From contig CM071595.1 of NCBI GenBank assembly GCA_036435485.1, positions 108,678,580-108,742,579 of the forward strand: 64,000 nt of DNA, given 5' to 3'. Under the pieces are notes generated by a model, which was given only the letters and a program-made list of their open reading frames with translations, did no database searches and was not told where the DNA came from. Positions 44,955 to 56,841 of this stretch are shown in pieces (the first letter of the stretch is position 1; every line of letters begins with the position of its first letter). Origin of the DNA: Saposhnikovia divaricata. Lineage: Eukaryota; Streptophyta; Magnoliopsida; Apiales; Apiaceae. The translations under genes were made by a program, and so were the position numbers.

Positions 44955-47121
44955 TCACATTTGAATCAACACTTGAATCATCCTATTTGACTTCTTTGCT
45001 ACCCACTCAATTTTAGAATAATACTTGGTCTTTTTCTCAGTGGAAGCTGCCTTTTTACCAACATTGGCTGGCTCAGAAGTCTCAACAGTTTGCATATAGG
45101 AGCATGTTTCAGTAGACAGAATAAGCAGATTAAAACATGCACTCATGGCAGTGATTTTGCATGGCATGCAGTCAACGTTACTACAAACATTAATTGTTCT
45201 TTGCATAATGGGAGTTCTGTGTAAGTTATCTTTAACCTTGGTTGCATTAACCTTGTTCTCATTCGGTTTCTTACAAACATGTGTTAAGTGTTGGGAGGAT
45301 CCACAATTATTGTAAAGCTTCCTAGGGGCATTCTTGACGTAAGCATAACCATTTTTCTTATCAATTCTTAACTTGCCATTCCTATTCTTAAGCTTGTAAG
45401 CATCTGTGTTGACAGTATGTCCTGAAGTTGCTGTCGAGTTACCCTTGACAGTACCTTTCATACCTGCTATCTTAAAAGTAGATTTGGAAGTTGTTGTTCT
45501 AGGTACTCTTTTGACAGTATCTTTGAAAGTTTCTGTCTTATCCTTCTTGACAGCTTCTTTAGAACATTCTGTCTGATTGCTAGGTAAAGTTCCTGTAATG
45601 GGGATTTTGATAGTATCTTTCCTTTCAGTAGATGTGTTGTCAACACACTCATCTTCATCACGAAGCTCTTGTTTGATGAGCAAGGAATTCTCATCAAAAT
45701 CAGCTTGAACAGTTTTGAAAATGGGTTTACAAACTCTCTTGAAAATATGAGGTTTGAAAGCATCACCATCTGAACAATCATCAATCACAGTTGCCTTACC
45801 AGGCCTCCTACCATAGACGAAACCTATTCCAACCTTTTGGTTCTCAGTGTGATTCTCATGATGTTCCTGAACTAACTTAGAAGAATTTCTGAAGGCCTTA
45901 AGCTTAAATTCATTTTCTGCAATTTGATTTCTTAGGAATTCTTCTATCTCCTTAGCACAGACAACATAATTTTTTAGTCTTTCATTTTCTTGAGCTAGTG
46001 AATCTAATGAATTGGTTTTAATCAAGAGCATTTCATTCTCAGATTTGAGTGTTTCATTCTGTTTAGTTAACTTAACAATTTCTTCATTAGCAGCAGATAA
46101 ACTAACATGAATGTTAAACATCTCAGCAATTAATTCTTTAATAGTTTGCTTATACTCAGTTTTAGACATATCAAGTAAAATGAGAGAAGGTACCTGATTT
46201 GAGGAGATTGATGCTTCATCATCGAATCTAGCCATGAGAGCTAGATTTACAAACTCTTCTTCCTCCTCATCATCAGAGTCATCCCAGCATTTTCCTTCAG
46301 ATCCTTTCTCCATTCTTTGATTCTGTTTTGGCCTTCTGCACTCTGTGGCAAAATGACCTAGCTCATTGCAGCTGTAACATCTGAACTTTGACCTATCCAC
46401 CATTCCTGTCTTGTATCCTCCTCTTGTGGCACCACCAGCAGCTTTTGAAGAGATTCCCTTGTTGAACTTAGATGTCTGACCTTGTGGCTTATATGGCTTA
46501 TCTCTTCTGAACTTTATATTTTTAAATCTTTTAGCCATATAAGCCACGGTTGGATTATCCATGCTTTCAATCTCTTCTAATGAATAGAAGTCTTCATCTT
46601 CAACATCTTTGAGCTGTAGAACCACTTTCTCCTCATCATCCAACACCTCCTCAATCTTCAGAGATGGTACTTATGTTGGTTGTGAACTTTGTGAGGGTTC
46701 ACTTGGCAGACAATTTGTCTTTGGTTTTCTCTAACCTCTTCACTTCCTTCACACAACAACTCTATCTTGTTCCACATCTCTTTAGCAGATGAGCATCCCA
46801 TAACATTTCCACACATGGCTTTATCCAGTGTGAGAGAGTCAAGCAAGATGAGTTGTAAGTAGTCATCCAAGGCTACCTTTTCTTTCTCAGAATTTGTGTA
46901 TTCTGAGGGTCTCTTAGCAACCCAGTGAGCTGAAATTACTTAACCATTCACAATGGCAGCAGCTACTTCTTTCTTAGGAATGAAGGGGCCATTCTCAAGA
47001 ATTCCCAAGTACAGTGGATGTGCAGCTTTGATAAATAACAAGATTTTTTTTTCCAAAAATTATAGTTCTCTTTATCAAATACTGGAATCTTGATACCACT
47101 TGACTTCTGTATACTCATCAT
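44955..47121 (-). pseudogene. Copia-2 gag
   Basis: ATG at 47121 (MMSIQKSSGIKIPVFDKENY) starts a UBN2-type Copia gag. A stop near 46940 and a frameshift near 46650 break it, after which one frame runs to 44955. Features: LDDYLQLILLDSLTLDKAMC, a CCHC knuckle (CYSCNELGHFATEC at about 46385-46340), an acidic patch (DDSDDEEEEEF), a long coiled coil (about 46150-45930) and a Lys/Thr-rich C-terminus with a second Cys-rich stretch. TGACAG motifs in DNA at 45408, 45449, 45511 and 45549 translate as D-T-V-K-like strings. Confidence 0.85.
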
Positions 47122-47149
47122 GATCTCAGATTAGTATATCAATCTGTTC

Positions 47150-47161
47150 GCTCTGATACCA
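47150..47161 (-). other. Primer-binding site of Copia-2
   Basis: The minus strand reads TGGTATCAGAGC two bases after the 5' LTR end. It is complementary to initiator tRNA-Met. Confidence 0.93.
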
Positions 47162-47163
47162 GT

Positions 47164-47438
47164 TGTTGGTCCCGGAGTGTATTGCATAAGGGGGGTTGAA
47201 TGCAATATAGATAATTCCAAATCTTTACCTAAACAACAATGATAAAGATTGTAAACTATCTATACAAGAAATGCAAACACAAGTAGTAACTCAAGATATT
47301 CTCACAAAATAAATGTTTTATTTATTTTGCAAAGTGTTGCTACAACCTCGAGAAAAAGTATTTTCTCAAGCTTCGACTTCTTGAATCGATTACAGAAAGA
47401 ATGAGAGATGTTTCTCTATAAATACTAATCTTCCCTAA
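47164..47438 (-). repeat. 5' LTR of Copia-2, inner part
   Basis: It matches the left LTR from TGTTGGTCCCGGAG onward and breaks after CCTAA at 47438 because of the Athila LTR insertion. The LTR resumes at 54739. Confidence 0.93.
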
Positions 47439-49729
47439 TGTTAACACTAATACATGCAAGCGTACGCGGTCACAAGTAATATAGAATAAAATTAAGTTCG
47501 TTCCCATAGAGACTGGTTTTGTTTAGTAGATTAATGCACCTATGCACCAATGTATGATTATACTTCACTGCCTAGACAAATAACAAATTGGGGTTTTTTT
47601 AACTAATTAGCTACTATGCAAATTAACAATATTACGAATTAACTAATTACGAAAATTGAATATCGAATTACTTATATGCAAGAAAACATGGGATCCTAGC
47701 TTCATTAATTACTTCTCCTAGATCTGACACTTTAATCACGGCATGCAACGGTTTTGATATCTGATCGGACAACACGAAATCAGTACACGCTACCTGTCAG
47801 CATACGTATACCAAACTACCCATACATCCATAAAAGAGATAGAAGATGAATAGACACCAATTATGCTTAGACCCTATATGTCTATAGAATTTGAAAATAT
47901 AACGGTTGAAGAACAAATTATCCAATTTGATCACATAGGACAATATAAGTATTTTCATCTTATACTACAAATTACGATGTCAAAACATGCATAATCCTAT
48001 GCTAGCATGGCAAGTTCTAAACCTCAAGATCCATTTTCACTTCACAAGAGATTAACAGATTAGATGTTCGCGACGCATCTAACAATTAAGCATAACCATA
48101 CGAGGATATCAGATATACGTCACACACAGATATTTAAACATCAAGATACTAAACTACATAATTAAATCCATTAGAATCCCATGACAACGATTAGTTCATA
48201 ATTGAACTACTCGTCACCATGGGAATTGATGAAAACATGATAATAAACAATATATGAAAGAACTTTGTAATAGAATTAAAAGAATAGAGTTAAGAAAACA
48301 AATCCAGAATTTAGAATAACGCCTGAGAAAGAATACAAAAGATGTAGTAGATCGAGATCCGTTGCTTGTCACGAGCTTGAATCTTTCTCCACTTTTCACC
48401 GTTACAAATCTACGTTACAATTACAACGTTACGATGTGTTTAAATAGGCTTACGAAGCTTTGCTACACAAGAAACTACCTTACAAAACTAGTCACTACAC
48501 CATATATGGGCTATTGCAAGCCCAATATACATATGTGTTGCATAAAGTGTTGCTATAGCCTGAATAATTGCTAGTCTATTGCAATATTTTGAAAAGTGTA
48601 ATATAAACTATGAAAGTGTTGCAAGCCGAAAGATCCTTTTGAAATTTTTGGAACAATTGCAATACTTTACAAAAGCGTTACAATAGACAAAATACTTTTG
48701 GTCAAATTGACCGAAAATTATAGGCGGGGAACTGAAAATTTCAGTGGGCGGCTAAATTGGTACTAAAATTTGGGCGGCTAAAAATTAAATAATATTCACA
48801 AAATTCCCACAAAACATAACCTAACAAAACACAATTAAACTTTACTTACCCAAAACACGACCTCACCCTCTCTCACTCGTCTCTCTCTCTCCGTCTCCGC
48901 CGCAACTCAACTCTCTCCGTCTCTCACCCATCTATCTCTACAGCTCGTCTCACCCATCTCTCTTTAACTCATTCATCTAATGGACCTCCAACACTCACCG
49001 TAAATTTCGATTTGGTACCAGATTTGAGCAAAACCCCCAACACTGATTGAGCAAAGATTTGAGCAAATAACCGATTAAATCTTCAATTAGAGGTATATTA
49101 CCCAGCATTCTCTGATTATATTGTATTATACATGTATATATATGTATGCATGTGAAATTTTTCGATTATATGTTGGATTAAAGCTGGTATTAAGTGTTAA
49201 TTTGTAGATTTTGTGTTAATTAGTAGGATTTTTGTGTTTAATTTGAATGGATTTTGTGTTAATTTTGAAGCCCTTTTATGAATGGATTTTTAATTTTACA
49301 CTGTATTATATATATGTTGTTTGTTGTACTCTATCTGTTGTACTCTGTTCTTGTACCTTATCTTAATTTTTTTTGATTTTTTGTGTTTGTATTCCTTACA
49401 TAAATTAATGCTGTCTTAACATTTATGTTACAATTTCACTTTGTCTTAATTTCACTTCTGTAGCTCCTGGCCTTTGTAGCTCCTGGCCCTAATACCTTAA
49501 TTTCTAATGTTAATGTTGTAAATTTTTATCTTTGTCTCTGAAATATATATGAAATATGTGCCCTATTTTTTATCAAACATGTGCTCTGTCTCTGAATTCT
49601 AATGTACTGGTGAAATTTAAGTATCACAAGGTCGTTCATTTTTTTAAGTACAACAAGTTAATGTTGTAATGAGGTGTTGTGTTCCTTATTGATGTGCTAT
49701 GTTCTTTTTTCAAATAATTTATGTAGAAA

Positions 49730-51378
49730 ATGGATGTTGAAGGAGAGAAATGGATAGAGCTTCCTAAGTACAGTGATAAATATAGGAAGGGGGTGGAAGA
49801 TTTTGTTACCAAAGCATTTTCTAAATATGCCATAGGAACAGAATTGACGTGCCCCTGTAAAACATGTAGAAATCGTTTCTGGAGTGATGCCAAGGGTATA
49901 AATGAGCATCTCGTATGCAACGGTCCTTGTCCCCATTATGCTGAATGGATTTACGAGGTCTCAACCCTTAAGATAGATAGCATTGCTGATGAGATAGATG
50001 AGATGGATACTGATATAGGTTTGGGTTTAGGATCTGACTTCGAGGCGATGGTGAAAAATGCATTTGGAATTGGTAATTATGCTAGTGAACATGGAGTTAG
50101 AAAGGGCTTGAATGATGATGCTAGGAATTTTTATAGGCATGTTAAGGAGGGTGGGCAGCCTTTATATCCCGAGTCTAAAAAATTTACTCGATTAAGTTTC
50201 GTAGTTAGGCTTTACCAACTAAAGTACATTCATGGATTTACCGAGTCGACATTTAGCGATTTACTTGGGTTAATAAAGGAGGTTTTTCCCAATGTAAATC
50301 TGCCATCAACTTTTAATGTGGCAAAGGGTATGATTAAAGAATTGGGGCTTGATTACCAAAAAATACATGCATGTCCAAATGACTGCATGCTAGTTTGGGC
50401 TGAAAATGAGAGCTTGGAAATTTGTAAAAAGTGTGGAGCATCAAGGTGGAAAGAAGTTGAAGATAAGAATAAGTCTAATGTGAACTTAAATTTGTCGAAT
50501 GTACCTAAAATCGCAGCAAAAGTGATGAGATATTTTCCTTTAAAGGCAAGGCTGCAAAGGATGTTCTTGACCTCTGATTTTTCTAACTCAATGACATGGC
50601 ATGCTTTAGCACGAAAGAAGGTTGGCAAGTTGAGGCATCCGGCTGATGGCTAGGGTTGGAAGTCGATGGATACCAAATATCCGAAATTTGGGGCAGAAAT
50701 GCGAAATGTTAGGTTAGGTTTAGCTGCCGACTGATTTAATCCCTATCGCGCAATGAACATTTCTCACAGCACCTGGCCAATTGTGCTAGTAAATTACAAC
50801 CTTCCCCCTTGGTTAATCACGAAACAAGAAAATCTAATTCTTTCAACCTTAATCCCTGGCCCTGTTTATCCTGGTAACGAAATCGACGTTTATATGCAAA
50901 CGTTAATTGGGGAGTTAAAAGAATTATGGGATGTTGGGATAGAAACTTATGATGCAAGGGTAGATACACATTTAAGCTACACGCAAGTCTCTTATGGACG
51001 ATAAATGACTTTCCGGGATATGCACTTTTATCGGGTTGGGGCACGAAAGGTAAACTGGCATGTCCGTCATGCCACTACGAGACCTCATCAACATATCTGA
51101 AACATAGTAAGAAGGTGGTCTATTTAAACCATAGACAATTTCTTCCTCCTGACCACAAGTGGAGGTCTGATAGGCGGAGATTTAATGGAGATATGGAAAT
51201 GCTAGGAGCTCCTAAAATGTTAACCGGATAGGAGGTTGAGAAACTGTTGCGTGGCTATGAGAACGACTTCGGGAAGCAACAAACGAAGCAGAGGTGTTCT
51301 TCATCGGATTGCCCTTGGAAAAAGAAGTCCATCTTTTTCGAACTACCATATTGGAGTAGTAATATGGTTAGGCATATT
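49730..51378 (+). pseudogene. tnp2-type transposase of CACTA-2, N-terminal half only
   Basis: ATG at 49730 after an intron-acceptor-like ATGTAG opens MDVEGEKWIELPKYSDKYRK. The Transpos_assoc zinc segment (ELTCPCKTCRNRFW) and the Transposase_21 start (HGFTESTFSDLLGLIKEVFP) are present. TAG at 50651-50653 and TGA near 50731 stop the frame; later parts (NISHSTWPIVLVNYNLPPWL; KKSIFFELPYW) are shifted. The match to CACTA-1 tnp2 ends after the segment NMVRH at about 51378. The rest of the tnp2 core, DUF4218 and DUF4216 are missing. It cannot supply transposase. Confidence 0.9.
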
Positions 51379-53520
51379 ACTAGAAAGAAACAAGTGCGAA
51401 GATAGTTGCGAAGAAGAAGACCAAGAGATCGATGTGAAGAAAGAAACTAGAAGGAAACAAGTGCTCAAGCTGAAAGAAAAAAAGGTGAAGAAGGTGACCA
51501 ATCCTGTTCGCAGATCGATAACACGTTCAAGGGCCATAGGTCCTTCATCTTCGCAGGTATAGGTATATTAATTTTGTTTGTGTTAATAACTGTTTATCAA
51601 CTCTGTTTGTACTAATTTTATTTGTGTTAATAATTGTTAGCAGTCTGAATACTCACCCCATCCTGAAACTCGGAAATCAACCCCTCCCGTAACTGAACCA
51701 TCATCCCCTATTTTACCACCTCCCCCTCCCTTGCCTAAAGTTATAACACCAACCTTTCCTGAGAGAGTGGCACCAGCCAAAAAGTTGACCAATCAAGGAA
51801 TTGGTTCAATGGAGGCTTATTTGATAATGAAATATCGTCAGAAAACCGTACAAAAGGAAAAAAATGCAAGTGGGTGATGGTGGTCAGACAGTTCATTCAC
51901 AAACTCATGAGGAAACACAAATTCCAACCGGTAGCTGTAGTTTTTACTGATATTGTCTTAAAGAGGAAATTATGTTTGTTTAGTACTTAAGTTTTTTTTT
52001 TACTAATTTTAGGTACAGAAATAAAAAGGAAGCATAGAGGACCTACATTAATGAATGCTGTGAACACAAGGAGGGCTGATGAAAAGAAGATTATTAAGCT
52101 GAACATCGAGTTACAGGCCGTGGCTGATGATGACAAGGTCTTGTCTGAATTCAAGGACTTTTTGGGGACATTGGGTAGGCAGTCTGTCCCACTTGATTGC
52201 ATAAACTGGCATAGATTTCCTCAACAACAAAAGGAGGAGCTATGGAGTTTTGTGAAGGTAAAACCAAAATCATATAGTCTATGACTTTAATTATAGAGTG
52301 CAGGTTATCATATGTGTAGAATACTTATAGCCTGCAAGTTTATAGTATATGGCACCTAATAATTTAACTAATTTAATTAGACTAAAATTAGATTCCCGAG
52401 GAAGGAAGAACATACACATTGCGGACTATTGGTGCTGCGTGGAGGCAGCATAAAAGCCGGGTTAAGAACGATCATTATAAACCATATAATAATGATGAGG
52501 ACAGGCTAAAAAACAAGCCCAATGTCATTCCAGTCGAAGAATTCAAGGTACTGCTTAAATACTGGGGGGATGCAGAAGTTCAGGTATATACATTTTTATT
52601 AAGATCAGTTAGCTAGAACTTCACCTTATTGCAATTTTATTTTGAAAATTTTTTGGAAGTGATTTTATGTTCTTTGCACTTTATTGAATGGTCAGGAGCG
52701 AGCTAAGAAAAATGCAGAAAATCGTAAGTTGATTGTAGAGACACACACAGCGGGTTTTAAAAGCTTTGCGCAAATTGGCGAGAAAATAGTATGTCCACAC
52801 TTACATATTTTCTTGAATATTTTCTTTTGCTATGTGTTTATAAATCCACACTTACATTATCCCATTTCTTGCATTTTCTTCACAGAAAACCGAAATGAAA
52901 ATCGATCCTGAAGAACTAGCTCCAAAAGATGATATTTATGCGAAAACCCGTAAACGGAAGCCAGGCCGACAATACAAGGTAATGATGCAATTAATTAAGT
53001 ATTTCAGTCCTTTTCATTTTTAAAAGATTATGTATTTCACTAGGCAAAAAAAAGATTATGTATTTCAGTCCTTTTCAGTATTAATGTGTTTTTATTTTTG
53101 TTGAATCATGTTTATTGGTAGACTCCAAATGTTGAAGATGGCAGTGGTGAGCAAGTTAAAAAACCAAAACATGGTCCCAATTGGCTTTTGGGTAGATCAG
53201 GCAAATGTAGAAAAAAAAAGCAAGATCAGCAACAGAAACTTCTTAGCTCCGGTACTCCTACTGATGTGAATGATTTGAAAAAGACGATAAGGGAAGAAAT
53301 CATGTCTGAGATGCAGGAGATGGTCGACAGAAATGTGTCTGAAAAAATGACAAAGGTAATAGTCAAACTGGGAGAAATCAATCCAGATTTCAAACACCTA
53401 GATCTTGAAGAATTATGTGCTAGCAGTGGTGATGAAAGTGAGGACAACAATGATCAAGAGGATGATGATAGCGAGGATGGCAATCACGAGGACGATCTGA
53501 ACGAAAATCATGAAGATTGA
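51379..53520 (+). pseudogene. tnpA-like gene of CACTA-2, 5' end deleted
   Basis: Exons recognisable by homology to the CACTA-1 gene: about 51379-51558 (Lys-rich, SRAIGPSSSQ), 51647-51880 (PILPPPPPLP, NQGIGSMEAYL), 52013-52256 (RKHRGPTLMNAVNTRR, VPLDCINWHRFP), 52387-52582 (Transposase_24: WRQHKSRVKNDHYKPYNNDE), 52696-52788 (AGFKSFAQIGEKI), 52886-52978 and 53122-53520 (coiled coil, then an Asp/Glu/Asn tail). Splice signals look intact. The PB1-like first exon is lost in the deletion, so no normal start remains. The C-terminal 400 codons could still be translated from a fused transcript; this is inference. Confidence 0.8.
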
Positions 53521-54738
53521 TGATCAGTACTTTTATTTTATATGCATGTGTGCGTACTTTTGGTAGCTTGGTACTTAGTAAAGACCAAGTTTTATTTAGA
53601 TATTGGTGTGTAAGTCGACTATGTGTTTCGACTTTGGATTTATGTACTTTCGACATATATTCTGTGATTTGCTATGTTATGGTATAAGCCGACTCTGTTT
53701 GGGCTTTATGGTATATTTTGTTGAATGGGAAATGTGATTCTGGTTTGATATCTATTTTGTATTGGTTTATTGACTGTTCAAACAGGATATTGCAAATTGT
53801 ACTAATAAAAAGTGTTGCAAATAAATGTTGCAATAAGTATAAAAATGGAATACAATATAAACAAAATTGTTGCATATAAATGTTACTAAAAAAACAAAAA
53901 GCATTACAATAGGGGATAAAATGTTACATAAAAATGTTGCAATAAATTGACTGTGCAACACTTTTAACGAAAATATGTTACAAAATGGTGTTGCAATAGT
54001 CTATTGGAACATCATAAAAGTGTCACTAAACGTTACAAAAGTGTTGCACTAAATGGGATATTGTAATACTTTAAAAATGTTGCAATACGTAGGTAAAACG
54101 TTGCTATAGGGGTCTATTGCAACGGTAGCAGATGCAACGTTGAATTTTCGCAAAAACGTTGCAAAAACTTCTATTGTAACACATTCGGGGTCAAATATGA
54201 CACTTTTTTGGCGTTGCAATAGCCCATATTTGGTGTAGTGAGTAGAATTTGACTTGGTACAGGAAACTGCCAAAAATACGTTTACAACACGAATTAGGGC
54301 AAAACTGTCAAAACTCAGCAAATCTGGCCGCACAGGGGCGCAGTCTGCGCAGCTAGGGCGCAACCTGCGCAGTCTAATTCTGACCAAGGGCGCAGTCTGC
54401 GCACCTAGGGCGCAGTCTTCCCACCAACTTCCTGGAATTTTCCTATTTTCTGCTGTTTCGCTTCGTTTTGACTCCAAATGCTTCCGTTCTTTTTGCATTA
54501 GCTTCCTTCTTCAATTCTCTATCTAACAGATCACTATGGTGGTCTGCAACAAGACTCAATTATTCACTCGAAAGCTCCAATGCAATTCCAAAATCGACGG
54601 AAACGTAAGCCCTAATCGACAAACTGGCAATCCTGCACACTTAAGCAAAATACATCAAAACTACAACAAACCTGAGTCCAAGACAATCAATTTAAGCTGA
54701 TATGGAATGTTCAAAGTGGATATAAAATCCACTTATCA

Positions 54739-55157
54739 TCTAACATCTCTGTCACATGGGCTGTGGAGCCGCTGTCATTTTCAAGTGGCAGCTCCTTATA
54801 AATTGCACACCCATGTGACTTTCCCAAAATGCTATACAAACAGATTATCATTGAGCATAAAGCAATCTGGGTTATTTCTAAAACTAGCTAAAACAATTCT
54901 AGTAGATGCAGACTTGTCATACTCTTGAATTGTCGAGCTTTGTCTTGTGATCTCTCAAGCTTTTGTTGTAGTCTTGCAGGTCTGCTACAATCTTTGACAA
55001 GATGCAGCAAATCTGTTTCTTGAACATCTAAACTGTCACGGGTTTGAATGAGATAAATCCCTAATTCAAATATTCCATTGAGACAGTAACCTTTGATGCC
55101 AAGTCTTCTATCATGAGAATATTCCTTGGATGACAGTATGAGTCCCCGCTAATGATG
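54739..55157 (-). repeat. 5' LTR of Copia-2, outer part, truncated
   Basis: It continues the LTR from TCTAACATCTCTGTCACATGG and matches the left LTR through GAGTCCCCGC-AATGATGCT at about 55157. There Athila env-like coding sequence replaces the remaining 350 or so bases of the LTR. AATGATGCT is shared at the join and may be microhomology. Confidence 0.9.
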
Positions 55158-55159
55158 CT

Positions 55160-56206
55160 CAAAGCTGCTGTCATATCCTCAGCATACTCCCTGTTACTTG
55201 CGTGTATCGCATCAATACGCCTGTTAAGGCGCCGAAAGTGAGTATCAAGTGCTGACATGTCCACCATACCCTGCTGTGGACCAACTCTCGGAACCTGTGG
55301 CGGAGCGTCCGCTCCCTGACCACCAGCACCACCCACTAGATAACCTAAACCCCTAGGATGCGGAATGCCGCCCAGCTAATCTGCCATCCTACCAATAGAA
55401 GCATCATCAATCGGTACCAAAACCGCCTGCTTAGGTTCGTCGTCAAACCATCTGACTCCCACAGTATCACATAACCCCACAATAATAGACCCATGAGCCA
55501 TGCTGGCTGACGAAGGACCTCCCATAAATCGGAGAATACTCTGATTAATTACATAACCAAGGTCAACATACTCACCCCTGAGAATACCCCAAAGTAGAAT
55601 AGCTCTATCGACCTTCACATCTGCAGTGTGTGAAGAAGGCAAGATACTCGAACAGATAAAAAGGAACCATGCCCGGGCAAACCTAGTCATGGATGTAGAA
55701 GGAAACGTAGTACGCTCAGTAGTACCCGGCCTTACTTTCCAAACTGTACCTGGCACACACAGCTCAGCTATCAAAGCATCCAAGTCAACATCATCCCTCG
55801 TCTTGCGAGACCAATCCTCAACACCCCTATGCTTAGGCTGAAGCCTAATGAGAGTACGAATAGCACGAGGTGAATAATCAACTGTCATCCCCCGAACCAT
55901 TGTATAGTTATTCCTCTCAACCTTTGCATTAGCATAAAATTCACGAACAACATTCAAAGGAACTTCACTAGCATACTCATAGAAATATCCCCATCCCCTC
56001 TCCTGAATCATATGAACCATCTCAATCGGCCTGGTAGGCAAGAACAACCTCTCCCTAAGAACACCCTTACTCGACAACCTAGCAAATTCTGCTTCGGCTG
56101 CAGGAGATACAAACTTTTCCATCTCTCCCCTAGAATTTGAATCCTCGTCCGAAGATGGACGAGTGCCACTACTACTACTCGTCAACCGTTGCCTTTTAGG
56201 AGCCAT
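55160..56206 (-). pseudogene. Athila env-like ORF (putative plant transposon protein domain)
   Basis: ATG at 56206 opens MAPKRQRLTSSSSGTRPSSD. A conserved domain (EFARLSSKGVLRERLFLPTR, MVRGMTVDYSPRAIRTLI, ARAWFLFICSSILPSSHTAD, WGILRGEYVDLGYVINQSIL) typical of the ORF downstream of Athila pol runs to a TAG at 55376-55378. The same frame continues beyond the stop as a coiled coil (MSALDTHFRRLNRRIDAIHA) until the Copia-2 LTR join. An upstream in-frame hydrophobic extension to 56281 precedes the better start. Despite the name, an envelope role is unproven; no C-terminal membrane span is visible in what remains. Confidence 0.75.
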
Positions 56207-56431
56207 AGAAATCAAGAGTAATCCAATAACAATAACACAAACTCCACAAAGTTTGATTTCCAATACGTAGCAAAAACACAAATTTGTAAGAATAACGAAA
56301 AAAGATTAGATCAATACCCAACGAATCGAAGAGGTGTAGATGCTTGAAATCCGCAAAAATTCAAACTAGGCCTCCCTTGATGCTTGAAATCGATAAAGTG
56401 ATATAGGTTGAATTTTAAGAGTAGGGTAGAT

Positions 56432-56447
56432 GTGTTTATATAGGGGT
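56432..56447 (-). promoter_or_regulatory. TATA region upstream of the Athila env-like ORF, copy of the LTR core promoter
   Basis: The minus strand reads CCTATATAAACACATC, about 230 bp before the ATG at 56206. The LTR has CCTATTTAAACACATC at 63525-63540 and, in the solo copy, near 48435-48450, a 15 of 16 match. Position is approximate by a few bases. Confidence 0.55.
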
Positions 56448-56629
56448 GTATGTATATAAAAGGAATTGGAATGGGTTTAGGAATAGGTTTTAGAGATTTT
56501 GTAGGATTAGAAGATGTTTTAGGGATTAGAATTGATATGTGGTTGAATTAGGGTAGAAGGTTATGAATACTAACTGAATTAGAAAAGGAAAATATGGGAT
56601 TTTAGGGAAAAGATTCGGCTGGCAGTATT

Positions 56630-56727
56630 GGGGGTGCGAAGTCTGCGCGGTAAGGGCGCAGTCTGCGCAGTCAGCTTCTGTTCGAGGGTGCATTCTATGC
56701 AGTGGAGGGCGCAGTCTGCGCGGTCAC
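56630..56727. promoter_or_regulatory. GCGCAGTCTGCGC motif cluster in the Athila pol/env spacer
   Basis: Four imperfect copies of GGGCGCAGTCTGCGCAGT occur within 100 bp, about 190-290 bp upstream (minus strand) of the env-side TATA region. The core GCGCA-GTC-TGCGC is an inverted repeat. The same motif is arrayed in the LTR. Confidence 0.7.
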
Positions 56728-56841
56728 ATTCTGGAATTTTTTTTTTAAAACAACAAAAGATACAACAAGTAGTCTTCATACTCGGGTTTCCTCCCAAGAA
56801 GCGCTTCTTTTACGTCATTAGCTTGACGTTCTTCTTCCGAA

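Larger units (their letters stand above)
48493..54240 (+). mobile_element. CACTA-2: internally deleted CACTA transposon, 5748 bp
   Basis: It begins CACTACACCATATATGGGC at 48493 and ends ...CCCATATTTGGTGTAGTG at 54240. AGT at 48490-48492 is repeated at 54241-54243. The TIRs match those of CACTA-1 in their first dozen bases and again at CTATTGCAA, so both belong to one family. Subterminal GTTGCA/TTGCAA repeats are dense at 48520-48690 and 53790-54220. Coding is on the plus strand and defective: the tnp2 5' half is fused to the tnpA-like gene. Confidence 0.96.
47439..54738 (-). mobile_element. Athila-type solo LTR inserted in the Copia-2 LTR (contains CACTA-2)
   Basis: It begins TGTTAACACTAATAC at 47439 and ends ...CCACTTATCA at 54738. 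Flanks CCTAA (47434-47438) and TCTAA (54739-54743) match at four of five positions, and the intact Copia LTR reads TCTAA at this place. Without CACTA-2 it is about 1.55 kb. It is highly similar to the 5' LTR at 62533-64000. No Athila internal sequence lies between its ends, so it is a solo LTR. It carries GCGCAG motifs at 54335-54420. Confidence 0.93.
32937..55157 (-). mobile_element. Copia-2: Sirevirus-like Ty1/Copia element, nested and decayed
   Basis: Minus-strand order: 5' LTR (right), PBS for initiator tRNA-Met, gag, protease, integrase, RT, RNase H, a small ORF, a large extra ORF, PPT and 3' LTR (left). Two hAT MITEs (33729-34210, 42682-43348) and an Athila solo LTR containing CACTA-2 (47439-54738) interrupt it. 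The right LTR is truncated at about 55157, where Athila internal sequence begins, so no TSD can be paired with ATTTT on the left. The first 115 bp of the two LTRs differ at four positions by my count. Confidence 0.9.

Noticed and set aside
56207..56281. Hydrophobic N-terminal extension (LCGVCVIVIGLLLIS) as signal peptide of the Athila env-like ORF
   Set aside because: The methionine at 56206 gives the usual start; the extension is in leader sequence and may be open by chance.
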